Assembly: GCF_018340385.1 (NCBI RefSeq)
Contig: NC_056603.1
Span: forward strand, 124,001-188,000
Reading direction: 5' to 3'
DNA: 64,000 bases
Source of the DNA: Cyprinus carpio
Taxonomy: Eukaryota > Chordata > Actinopteri > Cypriniformes > Cyprinidae
Notes under the pieces: model-generated
Told to the model about the DNA's origin: nothing
The model's database searches: none
The model's input: only the letters and a program-made list of their open reading frames with translations
Shown: positions 1-10,425 of the stretch, piece by piece
How the letters are laid out: the number at the start of each line of letters is the position of its first letter
Position numbering within the stretch: the first letter of the stretch is position 1
Program-made: the position numbers and the translations under genes

Positions 1-54
1 CCTTAAACCAGTGTGGAGCATAAACAGGGGCTGTTCAGGTTCAAAAAAAAAAGC

Positions 55-325
55 ACCAAAGAAGAGTCCAAAGTCTTCTGAAGACATATGAAAGATTTGT
101 GAGGAATCGAACAGACCAAAAAAACATGTTTCCTTACATCTTTGACAGAAGTTTTTGTTGACAGACCATGTGCTTGCTATTCTCCCCACACCACTATTTC
201 ATTGCTGTACCAGTTGAGTCATGCAAGACAGAAGAAAGCAAGTCATATAGGTTTGGAACGACATTAGAGTAAGTAAATGATGACAGATATTCCACTTTTT
301 TGATGAACTACTCTCCTTTACCAAA
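55..325 (+). repeat. Family B MITE, right-hand part
   Basis: The stretch ends with the recognisable right end of a common cyprinid MITE: 'ggtttggaacgacatt' near 250, then 'gtaagtaaatgatgacag' and a degraded 'gatgaactactctccttta'. The left part includes 'gtcttctgaagacatatgaa', which I associate with the short subfamily of this element. The left inverted repeat is missing, so the copy is truncated. Related copies lie at 1850, 26225, 41200, 46815 and 61439. The family assignment is from memory; the internal similarity between copies is visible here. Confidence 0.6.
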
Positions 326-667
326 AAGAGACTTAAACAGCGTTCAAGTTTTGATGCACTCGTTGCTAAAAGCAGGATCAGTTTTACCTGATGGCATCTA
401 AAGAACTTTGTAACTTTATACCACAGCCAGACTGAATGACTCCTGTTTGATCTGATTTGGGACAGGCTGTCCATTTCTAAGATTTCTCTGTGGATAGTGT
501 AAGCGATGAGACATTTTAGACCCTCTGTGTAAAAGGATGACATCTATCCGACACACACGTCGCATTCTGTTTTAGCATTTATGGTCACTCATGCTGATAA
601 AATCCTGGTTTTGATGTCCTGCCTTGAAGCAACTTTACTAGTTGATGTCTTTCACTGGTATCCCAAA

Positions 668-781
668 ATTTCTATCTATCTATCTATCTTCTATCTATCT
701 ATCTATCTAGCTATCTATCTATTCTATCTATCTATCATCTATCTATCTATCTATCTATCTATCAGATCTATCTCTATCTAT
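668..781. repeat. (TATC)n tetranucleotide microsatellite
   Basis: Over 100 bases of TATC/CTAT units with a few phase breaks (TTC, AGC, AGATC insertions). The 76-residue ORF that runs through it is only the translated repeat (repeating IYLS). Confidence 0.95.
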
Positions 782-790
782 CCATCTAGC

Positions 791-1849
791 TCAGTTCTAC
801 TGTACTTCTAATATTTTGGAATTTTCTGAATTCCCCTTTTCACAGTGGGTAGTTCGGTTCTACAGTGTGACTGGAAAGTGTCTCTCTTTAATTACAGAAC
901 ATTGCACAGATCCTCATCAGTCCAGACAGAAGTGGAGGGATTTGCCACCTAGAGCGAGTGACCTCTCCTCACATTTACAGAAGGAATGAGTGAAAGGAGG
1001 AGTACTGACTGGGTAAAATGGGATGTCAGCAAAAGAAAGTGATCTCGGGAGAGGATGAATGCAGAGGGGATTGGTTCTGAGAGAAAAAAGAAGATGGAAC
1101 TTGATGACTAACAAGGCCTAAAGAAGAAAACTGGACCCTGCCAAAAGAACAAAGGACTTTTATGTTTAGCATTCAAACTCTAGAGCATGACATCATATCA
1201 CCCTGCTGTTTCTTCTTAGTCATTACGGGGTCTGAAATAATTTTGATTTAAATTATTCACTAAATCTTAAGACTTGCCCCTTTAGATTAATCGAATTTCT
1301 TTTAAATTTTGAGAGGAGAGGATCCCCACTGAAATTTGTATTTTTGAACATCCCATTTGATGGATTACTTTTGTTAGCTTCGAATGGGTTCATAGTCAGT
1401 GGATTGCACTTCACAAACTTAGAAACTGGATGACTTAAGATTAAAACTTAAAAAAACCTTGAGATCAAACTCGAGGTCTTTTAAGAGATTAAGAGATTCT
1501 GCCTGTACCTCAAAGCACACACATACTCACACACGCACCACATTTTAAGGCTTTACTGTTTTGGGACAACAAAGGAGTGCGCATCATCTCTCCTGTAGAA
1601 ATTGTGTCCTCTCTAATAGGCTTTGAGATGTTTGAACTGAACTGCCATTTCAACAGCAAACAATCAATAGATCCTCATAGGGCCAGAGCTCAAGTGTTCA
1701 ACAGAAGCTTATTATGATCTTCTATAAGCAAGTTTCGAGTTAACATAAATATATGTATGTGTGTGGTGTGGTGTGTAAAGTCTAAACTTTGCTCGTAGAA
1801 TACAAAATATACACATTCTTTCAAAAAATTATTTTGCTGCTATATTTCT
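791..1849. other. No recognised feature
   Basis: About 1 kb of AT-rich unique-looking sequence. I see no convincing splice-bounded ORF, RNA gene or transposon end. A short GT-rich patch sits near 1755-1775. Confidence 0.5.
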
Positions 1850-1988
1850 TTCCATGGTGGGTGACAAACAAAAAGATATTTTTGAAGAAATATTTTTACT
1901 GCCAAAACATACATTTACAGTTTTGGAATGACATGAGGTTAGTAGATGAATGACAGAATTTTCATTTAATGGTGAACTTTTTCTTTTT
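1850..1988 (+). repeat. Family B MITE, degraded right end
   Basis: Contains 'ttttggaatgacatgaggtt', 'gaatgacagaattttcattt' and 'ggtgaactttt' in the same order as the right terminal part of the family B MITE, where the family normally reads close to 'gacagaattttcatttttgg' and then 'gtgaactatccctttaa'. The internal part and left end are not recognisable, so this is a solo end. Confidence 0.6.
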
Positions 1989-2635
1989 AACACAGTCTTT
2001 ATTCTCTTTTAAAAAGCTCCGACACAATGATTTATGATGATCTTGCTGTGTTCTGAGGCATTATGACTAAGTACACTTTCATTAAGAATGAACTGTGCTG
2101 CTCGCACTGATAGCAACACGTGTTTGCTAACTGTCAGCCTTTGTTTTAATACTGCCTGATTCACTAAAGTAATTAATGGCAAATACAAAATGGTGTCACA
2201 TGTGAACACCATAAATTTGTGCTGAAATCCTGTGCAATCTGTGCGGTACCTCATTTGGTAAACTGTACAAAATGATGTGCTGCATAGATTGCAAACTTGA
2301 CAATGTAAAAAGGATGCAACAGACTACTGCGATCTGCCTTACTGAAACTGGAACCGTACGACTGCAATCCAGAAACCCGCCTCCTCCACCACCGCACTTC
2401 TGGATACATGCCTGAATGTCTAAATGCCCACTGCTTCATCTTTTAATTGAATAAGTACAGCTGCCATGATCAAGAAAAATGACTATAATCATTTAATGTC
2501 TAATTCTACGAAGGATTTTGTCTTCCTGCTGTCATAAGTATCACAATGATAATTTCTACAGACGAATTGTGTTTTGTGATGAGTTAGGCTCCTTTTTTTG
2601 GATGCTAAATTTACATTGAATGGTCTGTGTTTGTT
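1989..2635. other. No recognised feature
   Basis: Unique-looking sequence between a MITE end and an AT-rich tract. Two minus-strand ORFs of 81 and 62 residues here show no recognisable domain and are within chance expectation. Confidence 0.45.
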
Positions 2636-2880
2636 TTAGTATTATTTATATACTAATTATTACTATTAGTATTTATTAGTATTAGTTTTGATTAGTATTT
2701 ATTAGTAATAATTTTAATTTAATTTTAAATTTATTAATATTTAAAATTGCCTCTTTCATATTTTCATTATTATTATTAATTATTTAAACATTTCACATTT
2801 CTATTTAGCTTTATTTATTTTTATTTTTTATTTTAGTTTTAGTCATTTTAGTACATTTTATTTGCCAAGGTAAAAAAGGT
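2636..2880. repeat. AT-rich low-complexity tract
   Basis: Nearly pure A/T sequence with repeated 'ttagtattta' units around 2640-2710, followed by T-rich sequence. It directly abuts the Tc1-like element that begins at 2911. Confidence 0.8.
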
Positions 2881-2910
2881 TAAGTTTTTTCAACATTATA
2901 TTATTATAAA

Positions 2911-4608
2911 CAGTTATGGCCGAAAATATCGGCACCCTTGGTACAATATGACCAAAGAAGGCTGTGAAAATTAATCTGCCTTGTGTTAATCCGCCATTTG
3001 ATCCCTTTTTATTTAAAAAAAATCACAAAAATCTAACCTTGTCATTGGATAATAAGAATTTAAAATGGGGTGAAATATCATTATGAATAAACGTGTTTTT
3101 TTTCTAATACACATTGGCCCACAATTACGGCACCCTTTTATTCATACTTTTTGAAACCTCCATTTCCCAGTTTAAACGCAGCTTTAATGTTCTCCTATAA
3201 TGCCTGATGAGGTTAAGACACACCTGTCCAACACAATCAGAGACCAATTCCTTTCATTCAGATCTCTCGAACGTCCAGAACCCTTTAGATTCCCACTCCA
3301 TGTTTGAAATGCGTTTCTTGTCTTCAGTTTCACCACACTCATTTTTCTATAGGTTTCAGGTCAAGGACTGAAATTGGCCATAGCAGAATGCTCTTGGTTT
3401 TGAGCCTCAGTGACCCATTTTTCTGTGTTGTTTTTGAGGTTTGGTGTTTGGATTATTGTACTGTTAGAAGATCCCAACATGGCCCCATTATAAAGAGTCT
3501 ACAGTCTTCCTTAGTTCATTTTTTAAATCTGTTTTGGTATTTGATAGAATCCATGATGCCATGTGGTCTAAACAAGATGTCCATGACCTCCAGCTAAAGA
3601 AATATAGGCCCACAGATTACACATGGTACTTTTTATCCCTGTGTTCCACCAAAACCTATCTTGAGTGTTTTTTTTGCTAAAAAGCTACTATTTTTTTTTT
3701 TGTTTTCATCTGACGCATAGAAGCCAGTCCCATTTGAAGTTCCAGTTGTGTCTGATACTGAAATATGCTGGAGTTTCGATTTTTTGGATGACTAGGAGAA
3801 TTTTTCTTTGAAACCCTCCCAAACAACATGTGGTGATGTACGTAGGTGCTGTTTGACATTTTTTTTTTTTTTTTTTTTAAGGTTTTCTGACCCTAAGAAT
3901 CAACTTTTTTCTGCAATTCTCCATTGTGGTCCCTTGTAGAGTCTTTAGGCCACTCAAATTCTTCCTTTCCTCCACTGTGCAATTAGGATGATATAGAGAC
4001 ACAGTCCTCTCCACAGGCAGATTTTATAACATTTCTGTTTCGTTGGAAATTCTTAATTATTGCCTGATGGTGGAAAATGGGAATTTCAATTGCTCTATGC
4101 TCCTTTTCTTAAAGCCACTAATTTGTAAAGCTCAATAATTTTTTTGGCTGCTGTACCCTCAGAAATCTAATTCTTTGGTTTTTTTCCTCATTGTGATGGA
4201 TGAATTAACGGGATTTTGGTCTTTGTTTTCCAAAACTCATATTTATATGTTTCTGTGAACAGGAAGCATTGTCTGTATAATTTCATGTTCATAATCACCC
4301 TTGCATTGTCTCAAAATTGTGAAATAGGCATGGGTAATAGCCTTCTCTGAGCATATTTTAACTCATAGGAATTTCTAAGGGTTCCCATAATTTTTTTGTC
4401 CCAACGGGTATTTGAGAAAAAAACATTTATTGGTCATAATGATATTTCCCCCCATTTTAAATTCGTATTTATCCAATGGACAGTACAGTATTTTTGTGAT
4501 TTTTTTTTTAAATAAAAGATCAACAGGATTACCAATGCATAGTGTCTTTTCACAGCGCTTCTTTGGTCAATTTTTAACAAGGGTGGCCAATTTTGTTGGC
4601 CATGACTG
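2911..4608 (-). mobile_element. Tc1/mariner transposon relic, 1.7 kb
   Basis: The left end begins 'cagttatggccgaaaat' then 'atcggcacccttgg'. The right end, read in reverse complement, gives 'cagtcatggccaacaaaa' then 'ttggccacccttg', and both ends continue into a shared 'ttgaccaaagaag'-like segment. The ends are therefore terminal inverted repeats. A TA lies at 4609-4610, as expected for the TA target duplication of this superfamily; the left TA has decayed to AA. Length fits a full Tc1-like element. Inside, the minus strand carries transposase remains (separate entry). Multiple frameshifts and stops mean it cannot be active. Confidence 0.85.
3295..3990 (-). pseudogene. Tc1/mariner transposase pseudogene fragment
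   Basis: On the minus strand, broken across frames, the following can be read in order from high to low coordinate. First comes an 'ASDENKK'-like remnant near 3700-3720, corresponding to the first catalytic D of the DDE domain (family WSDETK). Next, near 3550, is 'HGIMDSIKYQN', which matches the Tc1 block before the second catalytic region. Then 'WVTEAQNQEHSAMANFS' near 3380-3430 is followed, in a shifted frame, by 'DLKPIEKMSVVKLKTRNA' near 3310-3360, matching the SPDLNPIEN..W block with the third catalytic acidic residue. The second catalytic D is not readable. At least two frameshifts and several stops separate these pieces. The block order and spacing make the family assignment secure even without a search; the exact subfamily is not. 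Confidence 0.75.
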
Positions 4609-4610
4609 TA

Positions 4611-6024
4611 TTTGATTTAATCTTAATTCCAATAACTGAAGATTGTAATGCTAATGATTTTTGAGTTACAGCACTGCAGTGGCAGTGATTAAATACTGAT
4701 GACAATGACTTTGACCCCTGGATTGCAGTTTGTTTATTTGCACATAAATACCTGGCCCAAACAAGTGAACGCAATAATTTAACAAAAACTATTTTAAATT
4801 CCGCCTTTTATGTTATGGCTTTTCAAAACCCCCAATATAAAGGAGTTAATATCATGTTAACATAGAACACAAAAGGTGGCTGTTTAAATCTGTGGGCAAA
4901 ATCATTTCAGTGAAAAAAAAAGAACTTGCTCGTCAATCTCAAACCTTGACCTGGCTCTTAGCAGCCTGTCATGTTTTTGCTGGCCTGGGGAGGCGAATGA
5001 AGTGAGAAGAGAAACAGCCCAGATCAAGCTTTTTGTTTATTTCGGTGCAGAACTTGCAGGACAAATAAGGGTGAAGGAGATAAGGTATACCTGCCATCTC
5101 TAACATGCCCTCTCAGTCACGGGCAGGATGTTCTTGTAATTTCTCATCTCCGTAATTCTTCAAAATGATTCCGGTGTGTAGTGTTGAATGACATCACTAC
5201 TCCACGCCACATGTGGTGTGAGTTCAAGTGTCAATGTTGAGCATTTGCCTGATGTCTTGCCACAGGCACAGACAAGATTTAACCAACCAGTCGAGATCGC
5301 CAGACTGCGTTTTCACATGACATGAGAGGGTGAAAAAAAACAGTGTTTCTTCGTTCTTTACTTACAGGTAACCTGAGGTAATGTCGGTTTGAAATGTTGT
5401 AACTGACCTTGCTAGCTTTCCAAAACTACGTGGGCAAATCCAAACCACTGACCCTGAAGACCAGTTTTTTTCTAAAAAGTTGACTTTGGTCCATGGTTTA
5501 TGCATCGTATTTTTTTTTCCTCTCATTAATATTTGATAACACGTCTGCTTTTAGAAATTTTATTGTTCCTTTTCCTTTGCTCTTCAGTGATTCGTCTCTG
5601 ATTTCTTCAGCGTTCTGTCAGTTCTTAGGGCTTGAGATGTCACTTTTGTGTCTTGCCCCACTTTGCTTCCTTCTCAGTAACCCTCCCACACTTTCCGTCA
5701 ATCCTGTTTTTCTTTCTCCATTCACCAACCCCTTCCATCCGTCCCCTTCTATCCACTCTATCCACATCTCGTATGCCCATAACTGGGTGCAAACCACAGC
5801 AAACCCACCCCTCCACCCCCTCCCCCCCCCGGAAACATCAAACAAGAAAACCTAATCCGTGGGTAACCTGCGGTAATGACCATGGGTAGTCCAAGGATTT
5901 CCCTTAACAAGTTTTTGTGTGGGTGCATGTGTGTGTGTTTGATACTTGTCTTAGGAAGTACTGAAAACTGGAACATTGAAGTACCAGGGTGCATTTTTAC
6001 TACGGGTTTTCAGATTGAGCATAA
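4611..6024. other. No recognised feature; pyrimidine-rich patch
   Basis: Unique-looking sequence. The part from about 5500 to 5834 is rich in C and T and ends in a C9 run, which produces several overlapping ORFs on both strands that I regard as compositional artefacts. Confidence 0.5.
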
Positions 6025-6638
6025 TGTGGGCTGCACCGATACCACACTTTCAGAATGAGTTCCCCCCCCCCCCAATACCGATACTTTCATTTTTTGGTAT
6101 TCGCGCGATACCAGAGACCTTTATTGTTCACTGCATTTGTATTTTGTTTTATTTAAATATGGCCTACAAAACAGTATAATAATTAATAAGACATCTTAAT
6201 CATGTTAGATGGCTTTCAGTGATCAAACCGATATTTTCCTTCAGTTATTTCCACCCTTCAATTTTGTCGCAGTTTTTGTTACTTTCCACTGTTCATTTTA
6301 TAGGCACATTAAAGCTGCTCCATTGCAAGCAGCTCATACTGTAATCACAGAACATTTTCCTAAATAATGCAGGGAACCCACTCGTTTATACATTATATGA
6401 TTACGCAACACTTCACTTCTCTCAATAGTACCTTTAGTAACTTGTGCATTGTTTACCTTACTTACTTGCTTTTGACCTATCCGACCAAACGACAAACTTT
6501 CCAGTGATGTCTGTGAGATATTCCACTTGACAAGCTCGCTCATCTGTGCGGCCGCACACTCAAGGTCCACTCAGCGCAGTACAGGAGCCCATTAATCGGG
6601 CCCCGATAACCAGTTATCGGTATCATTGCATCCCCTAA
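6025..6638. mobile_element. hAT-type nonautonomous element
   Basis: The left end reads 'gggctgcaccgatacc' and the right end, reverse complemented, reads 'ggggatgcaatgatacc', a degenerate pair of terminal inverted repeats. Both ends carry subterminal 'accgata/tatcgg' motifs, which is typical of hAT-superfamily elements in teleosts. The interior encodes nothing recognisable. I could not define an 8-bp target duplication, so the boundaries are good to a few bases only. Confidence 0.65.
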
Positions 6639-6737
6639 ATTGGCTGCTTTTTTGTTTAAGATTGAAGAAATTGTACATCTGAGACAGGGTGTCAGTGTGT
6701 GTTAGACTCCCCTCCTCTCTGTCTATGTTTTTATTCA

Positions 6738-6760
6738 GTGTGTGTGTGTGTGTGTGTGTG
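6738..6760. repeat. (GT)n microsatellite
   Basis: About eleven GT units. Confidence 0.9.
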
Positions 6761-6764
6761 CCCC

Positions 6765-9263
6765 GAGCTGCCAGTGAATCTGAAGTGCTCTCGTTAAAGT
6801 GAGGGCAGAAAATTGTTTGGCCCCTGCAGGGCGGCAGAAATAGGATAGGGCTCACATCATTTCTCAACAAACACACATCCATGTAAAATCACCAAAATCA
6901 ATACTTTGAGATGGGCTTCCTATCTTACTAAGAAGACAAAATTTATGTCTCATTTGCGGTTAGAAAAAGTCAACTTGTCCAAATCCATCACAGAATTTGT
7001 CTTATTTATACCATTTGTTCCAAACAATGCAAATTTATGTTTCTTTTATTTTAATTTCTGCACAAAAAGAAGACAATTTTTAACCTTGCTAACAAGCATT
7101 GGGTTCACACCTGACGTGTGAGCAGGGAATGTAACTGATTTAGCTCAAGACACATCTGCCTATATCACGAAGCATCTTGCCATTTCCCTGAGAAATCTGT
7201 AGGTGTTGCATATACTCTTGGAGAATCTAAATTAGTGCAGAGAGCAAAGTAGACTGTGATAAGTCAGATACAGCTGTTCCACTGGACATGCATACCCTTT
7301 CTTCTCAAACCCCTTCTGAGGACTAAACATTTTTTGATGAAGGTGAAAATAATATGTAACACAATTTGGACTGATACAAGTGTACACAGATTTCTCAATT
7401 GAAATACAAAAACGCGTGATATTCTCCCGAGGATTTAGGGGATATTATTACAATTAAAATAAATATATGTAAATATATTTTCATATATCTTAAAATTTCC
7501 ATTTATTCTGGTGCTGGCAAAGCTGTAATTTTTCAGCATCATTTATAACGTTTTCAGTGTTATAGCTGATCCTTCATCAGAAAATCACTCTAATGTATGC
7601 CTTGATTGTGTGATGAACTTACTATGATCCAGTCTTGGGAACAAGAGTTTATTGTGAGCATCGTGACCATTAATTTGAGACATATTTTGTCTTGTAACAA
7701 TTGGTATAAAATATATTATTGTCCACTTTTTATTCAATTAAACATGTATCTTAATACTATGTTAACTTGTTAAAAAGTACTGATTTAGTTTTTTTTAAGA
7801 AACTTTCACTGACCCCATACTTTTGGAATGGAAGTATTAAATGTTCTGTCTTGTCGCCTTATATTCCTCAGTTGAACCTAAAAATGGATTTTCGTTTAGT
7901 AGTTGGACCATCGGTAGTGACCCTTCTAAATGGACAGTCACATTTTTACATTTAAACATTGATTACCATAATTGAATTTGCTCAAAGCTCGGTTTAAAAT
8001 AGGTTGGAAGTGTCAATACAATGAATAATTAATACACGGAAGAAAAACGCCTTGTGATGGCACAGCTATAACAGGTTAAATAAGTGAAACAACAAAATCC
8101 TATTGGTGCTGTGTACAGAAGATAATTGATGTGCAGGTAACACGGAAGCTCAGAGTTGTATGTGTCCAGCTCATTGGACTCCTCATCCCCAGTCAAATAC
8201 GCGTAATGCCGCTCCCTTATATGGAGGCCAAGCAATACAAATGCAGAGCGATATCTGCGATACCGCAAAAACAATTAAGTATTGACACTCTTTAAGGGAA
8301 CTTCAGTAAGAGCCACCTGGTAAATTAAGCAGCTTAGCCCTAGCAGTGGTCTCCAAATCTTAGATGTTCAGGTAGCCCTCAATCTCACTCTGGTGAGCAT
8401 GTAACCACGAAAAATGATACTGAGGCAAGTCTTGTTGAAATAACCCGCCTGCATCAAGAGATTATGTAGTCTGTTTTTCCCCGGAGGGAGAATCAAATCA
8501 GCCAGAGCAGTGAAGAGGTTCTCGCACCAGCATCTGCCAGATCCTAGAGGTAAAACCTAGAGGAACTGAAATCATTTCTTTCTTGACGTGCTTGCGTACA
8601 GTTATTTCAAAGTAAATAGTACCGATGCTGAAAAAGGAGATCAACATAAGCGTACAGCCCGCTAAATACAAAACAACCATGGAATGCTATGTTGATGTCA
8701 TATTAATAAAAGCTAAGATAATTAAATGTTATGCTCACCATGTGTTCTTGATCTCAGTACTCTGTTTTTGTAGTTTCCCGTAGTGGAGGACCAACATGCA
8801 AAAATTTGAAAAAAAGTATAAACAGAAAGTACAAATACAATTACTTACAATTTTTCCCCATGGATTTTCAATTAATGGCTGAATGGCCTGATTGCAAGCT
8901 GGCTGTGGCTAGTTGGTAGTCCTAAAAACCCCCAGAAGAGAATGATCACCTTTTGAGCCATGGGATAGATCAAAATGTTCTTTTAGTAATATGGTTTTCC
9001 ATTTATGAGTAAAGGAAGCCTGTGGTTGTAACTTACTGGAAAATGTACGTCTGCATAAACGCATTTTACTATAATCAACATAAATTACAACCCTCATGCC
9101 ACCAATCTGAAAAATTGGGTGTAAACGTGCTGTGTGCTCTTAACACTATTATAGAACATGCTTTTAAGTGTGCGGTACCTACCACAAGGATGTTCAGGGT
9201 ACATAATGCTCAGCAAGTAATGTAGTTGCAAAATTCATGTTTGAGGTATCCTGTATGTTTATC
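6765..9263. other. 2.5 kb without recognised feature
   Basis: AT-rich unique-looking sequence. ORFs of 60-81 residues on both strands show no domain, signal or family resemblance I can name. Confidence 0.45.
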
Positions 9264-9483
9264 CAGGTCCTTCTCAAAAAATTAGCATATTGTGAAAAAT
9301 TAGGAATTTTGGGTTTTTCATGAGCTTGTATGCCAAAATCATCAGTATTAAAACAATAAAGGACCTGAAATATTTCAGTTGGTGTGCAATGAATCTAAAA
9401 TATATGAAAGTTTAATTTTTATCATTACCTTATGGGAAAATAATGAACTTTTCACAATATGCTAATTTTTTGAGAAGGACCTG
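9264..9483. mobile_element. Mariner-type palindromic MITE, 220 bp
   Basis: Starts 'caggtccttctcaaaaaatt' then 'agcatattgtga' and ends with the exact reverse complement, giving about 32 bp of perfect terminal inverted repeat. The right flank is TA; the left flank is TC, probably a mutated TA. The arms continue with weaker complementarity through 'attcctaattttt'-like sequence. I recognise it as a teleost Tc1/mariner-type MITE from its ends. No coding capacity. Confidence 0.9.
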
Positions 9484-9973
9484 TAGAAGTCTCCTTCTAC
9501 TATTTTGAAAACCTATTAGAAATTCCAGAGGGAATGCATGGTGAATTAGCCTTCTGGGTCAGCCTGCAAATTGATGACATGACTGAACAGCTCTATTCTG
9601 TCAAAAGGCATCTCTCATTTAGATGTGTAGAACAACCAGCCACACCTTTTGTAAGTGGCAAAGACAAAATAAAGAAAATGTTTCTTGTTTAGTTGATACA
9701 AACAGCCTCTAACAAAATCTAGCCTAATATATTTCAAAGATTCAGTGCCATGAAGCATGCAAACTTTGACAAGTGCAGTAAGTAGTTATTTTTCCTAGCT
9801 GGCAGTGATGGTAGCAACGGCACATTTTTATTTGTCAGCAAGTACTGCAGTATGGCTGTGCTGTTGTGTTAAATTTGACAAATAAAACTCTGAACTTACA
9901 CTTTAATGGTATTATTTTGAGTATTCTGCAGTTTCTGATAAAGTATACATTGTCACAGAGGCAGACTGAACAA

Positions 9974-10050
9974 GTTGTGTTGCGGCAGTATCGGGGATGA
10001 AAATGAAAAACTATAGTTTTTAATTTCATCCCATACTGCAGCAACACAAC
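9974..10050. repeat. Near-perfect 77-nt hairpin
   Basis: Left arm 'gttgtgttgcggcagtat' then 'gggatgaaaa'; right arm is its reverse complement with one mismatch at the tenth to eleventh base, a two-base bulge (CG) and a few mismatches near the loop. Roughly 33 base pairs close a loop of about 7 nt around 'actatag'. The shape resembles a microRNA precursor, but the same shape arises from a fold-back MITE. No known mature microRNA is recognised in either arm. Confidence 0.7.
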
Positions 10051-10114
10051 TTTGTACATAACCCTGTTATTACATTTAATCATGACTGTAAATGTATGCT
10101 GTTCTTATTAAAAT

Positions 10115-10425
10115 TACTCTCCATCAAAGAATATGAATGAATAAATGTATCAGTTTCCACAAAAATATTAAGCAGCATAACTGTTTATTTCCACCAACGT
10201 TGATAATAATAAGAAATATTTCTTGCATGTTAGAATAATTTCTGAAAAATCATGTAAAACTGAAGACTGAAGTAATGGGTGCTGAAAATTCAGCTTTGCC
10301 ATTACATTAAATTACATTTTAAAATTTATTTCAGTAGAAAACATCTATTTTAAATTGTTACATGTCACAATATTCCTGTTTAAAATTTATTTTTGATCAA
10401 ATAAATGTAGCCCATAAAAATGCTA
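10115..10425 (+). repeat. Family A dispersed repeat, plus orientation
   Basis: Contains the ordered landmarks 'cagtttccacaaaaatatta', 'agcagcataactgttt', 'gttgataataataagaaata', 'tgaagactgaagtaatgggt', 'gctgaaaattcagctttgcc' and 'ttgatcaaataaatgtagcc'. The same landmarks recur at 42060 (plus) and 47190 (plus) and in reverse at 14815 and 31567. The complete copy at 31567 has inverted terminal repeats, so this is a truncated DNA-transposon-like copy. Confidence 0.75.

Noticed and set aside
668..781. CRISPR-like regular spacing
   Set aside because: It is a tetranucleotide microsatellite with no unique spacers; the genome is eukaryotic.
581..811. 76-residue ORF
   Set aside because: Mostly translated (TATC)n.
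5493..5994. Cluster of overlapping ORFs on both strands
   Set aside because: C/T-rich sequence; overlapping both-strand ORFs without splice or domain support.
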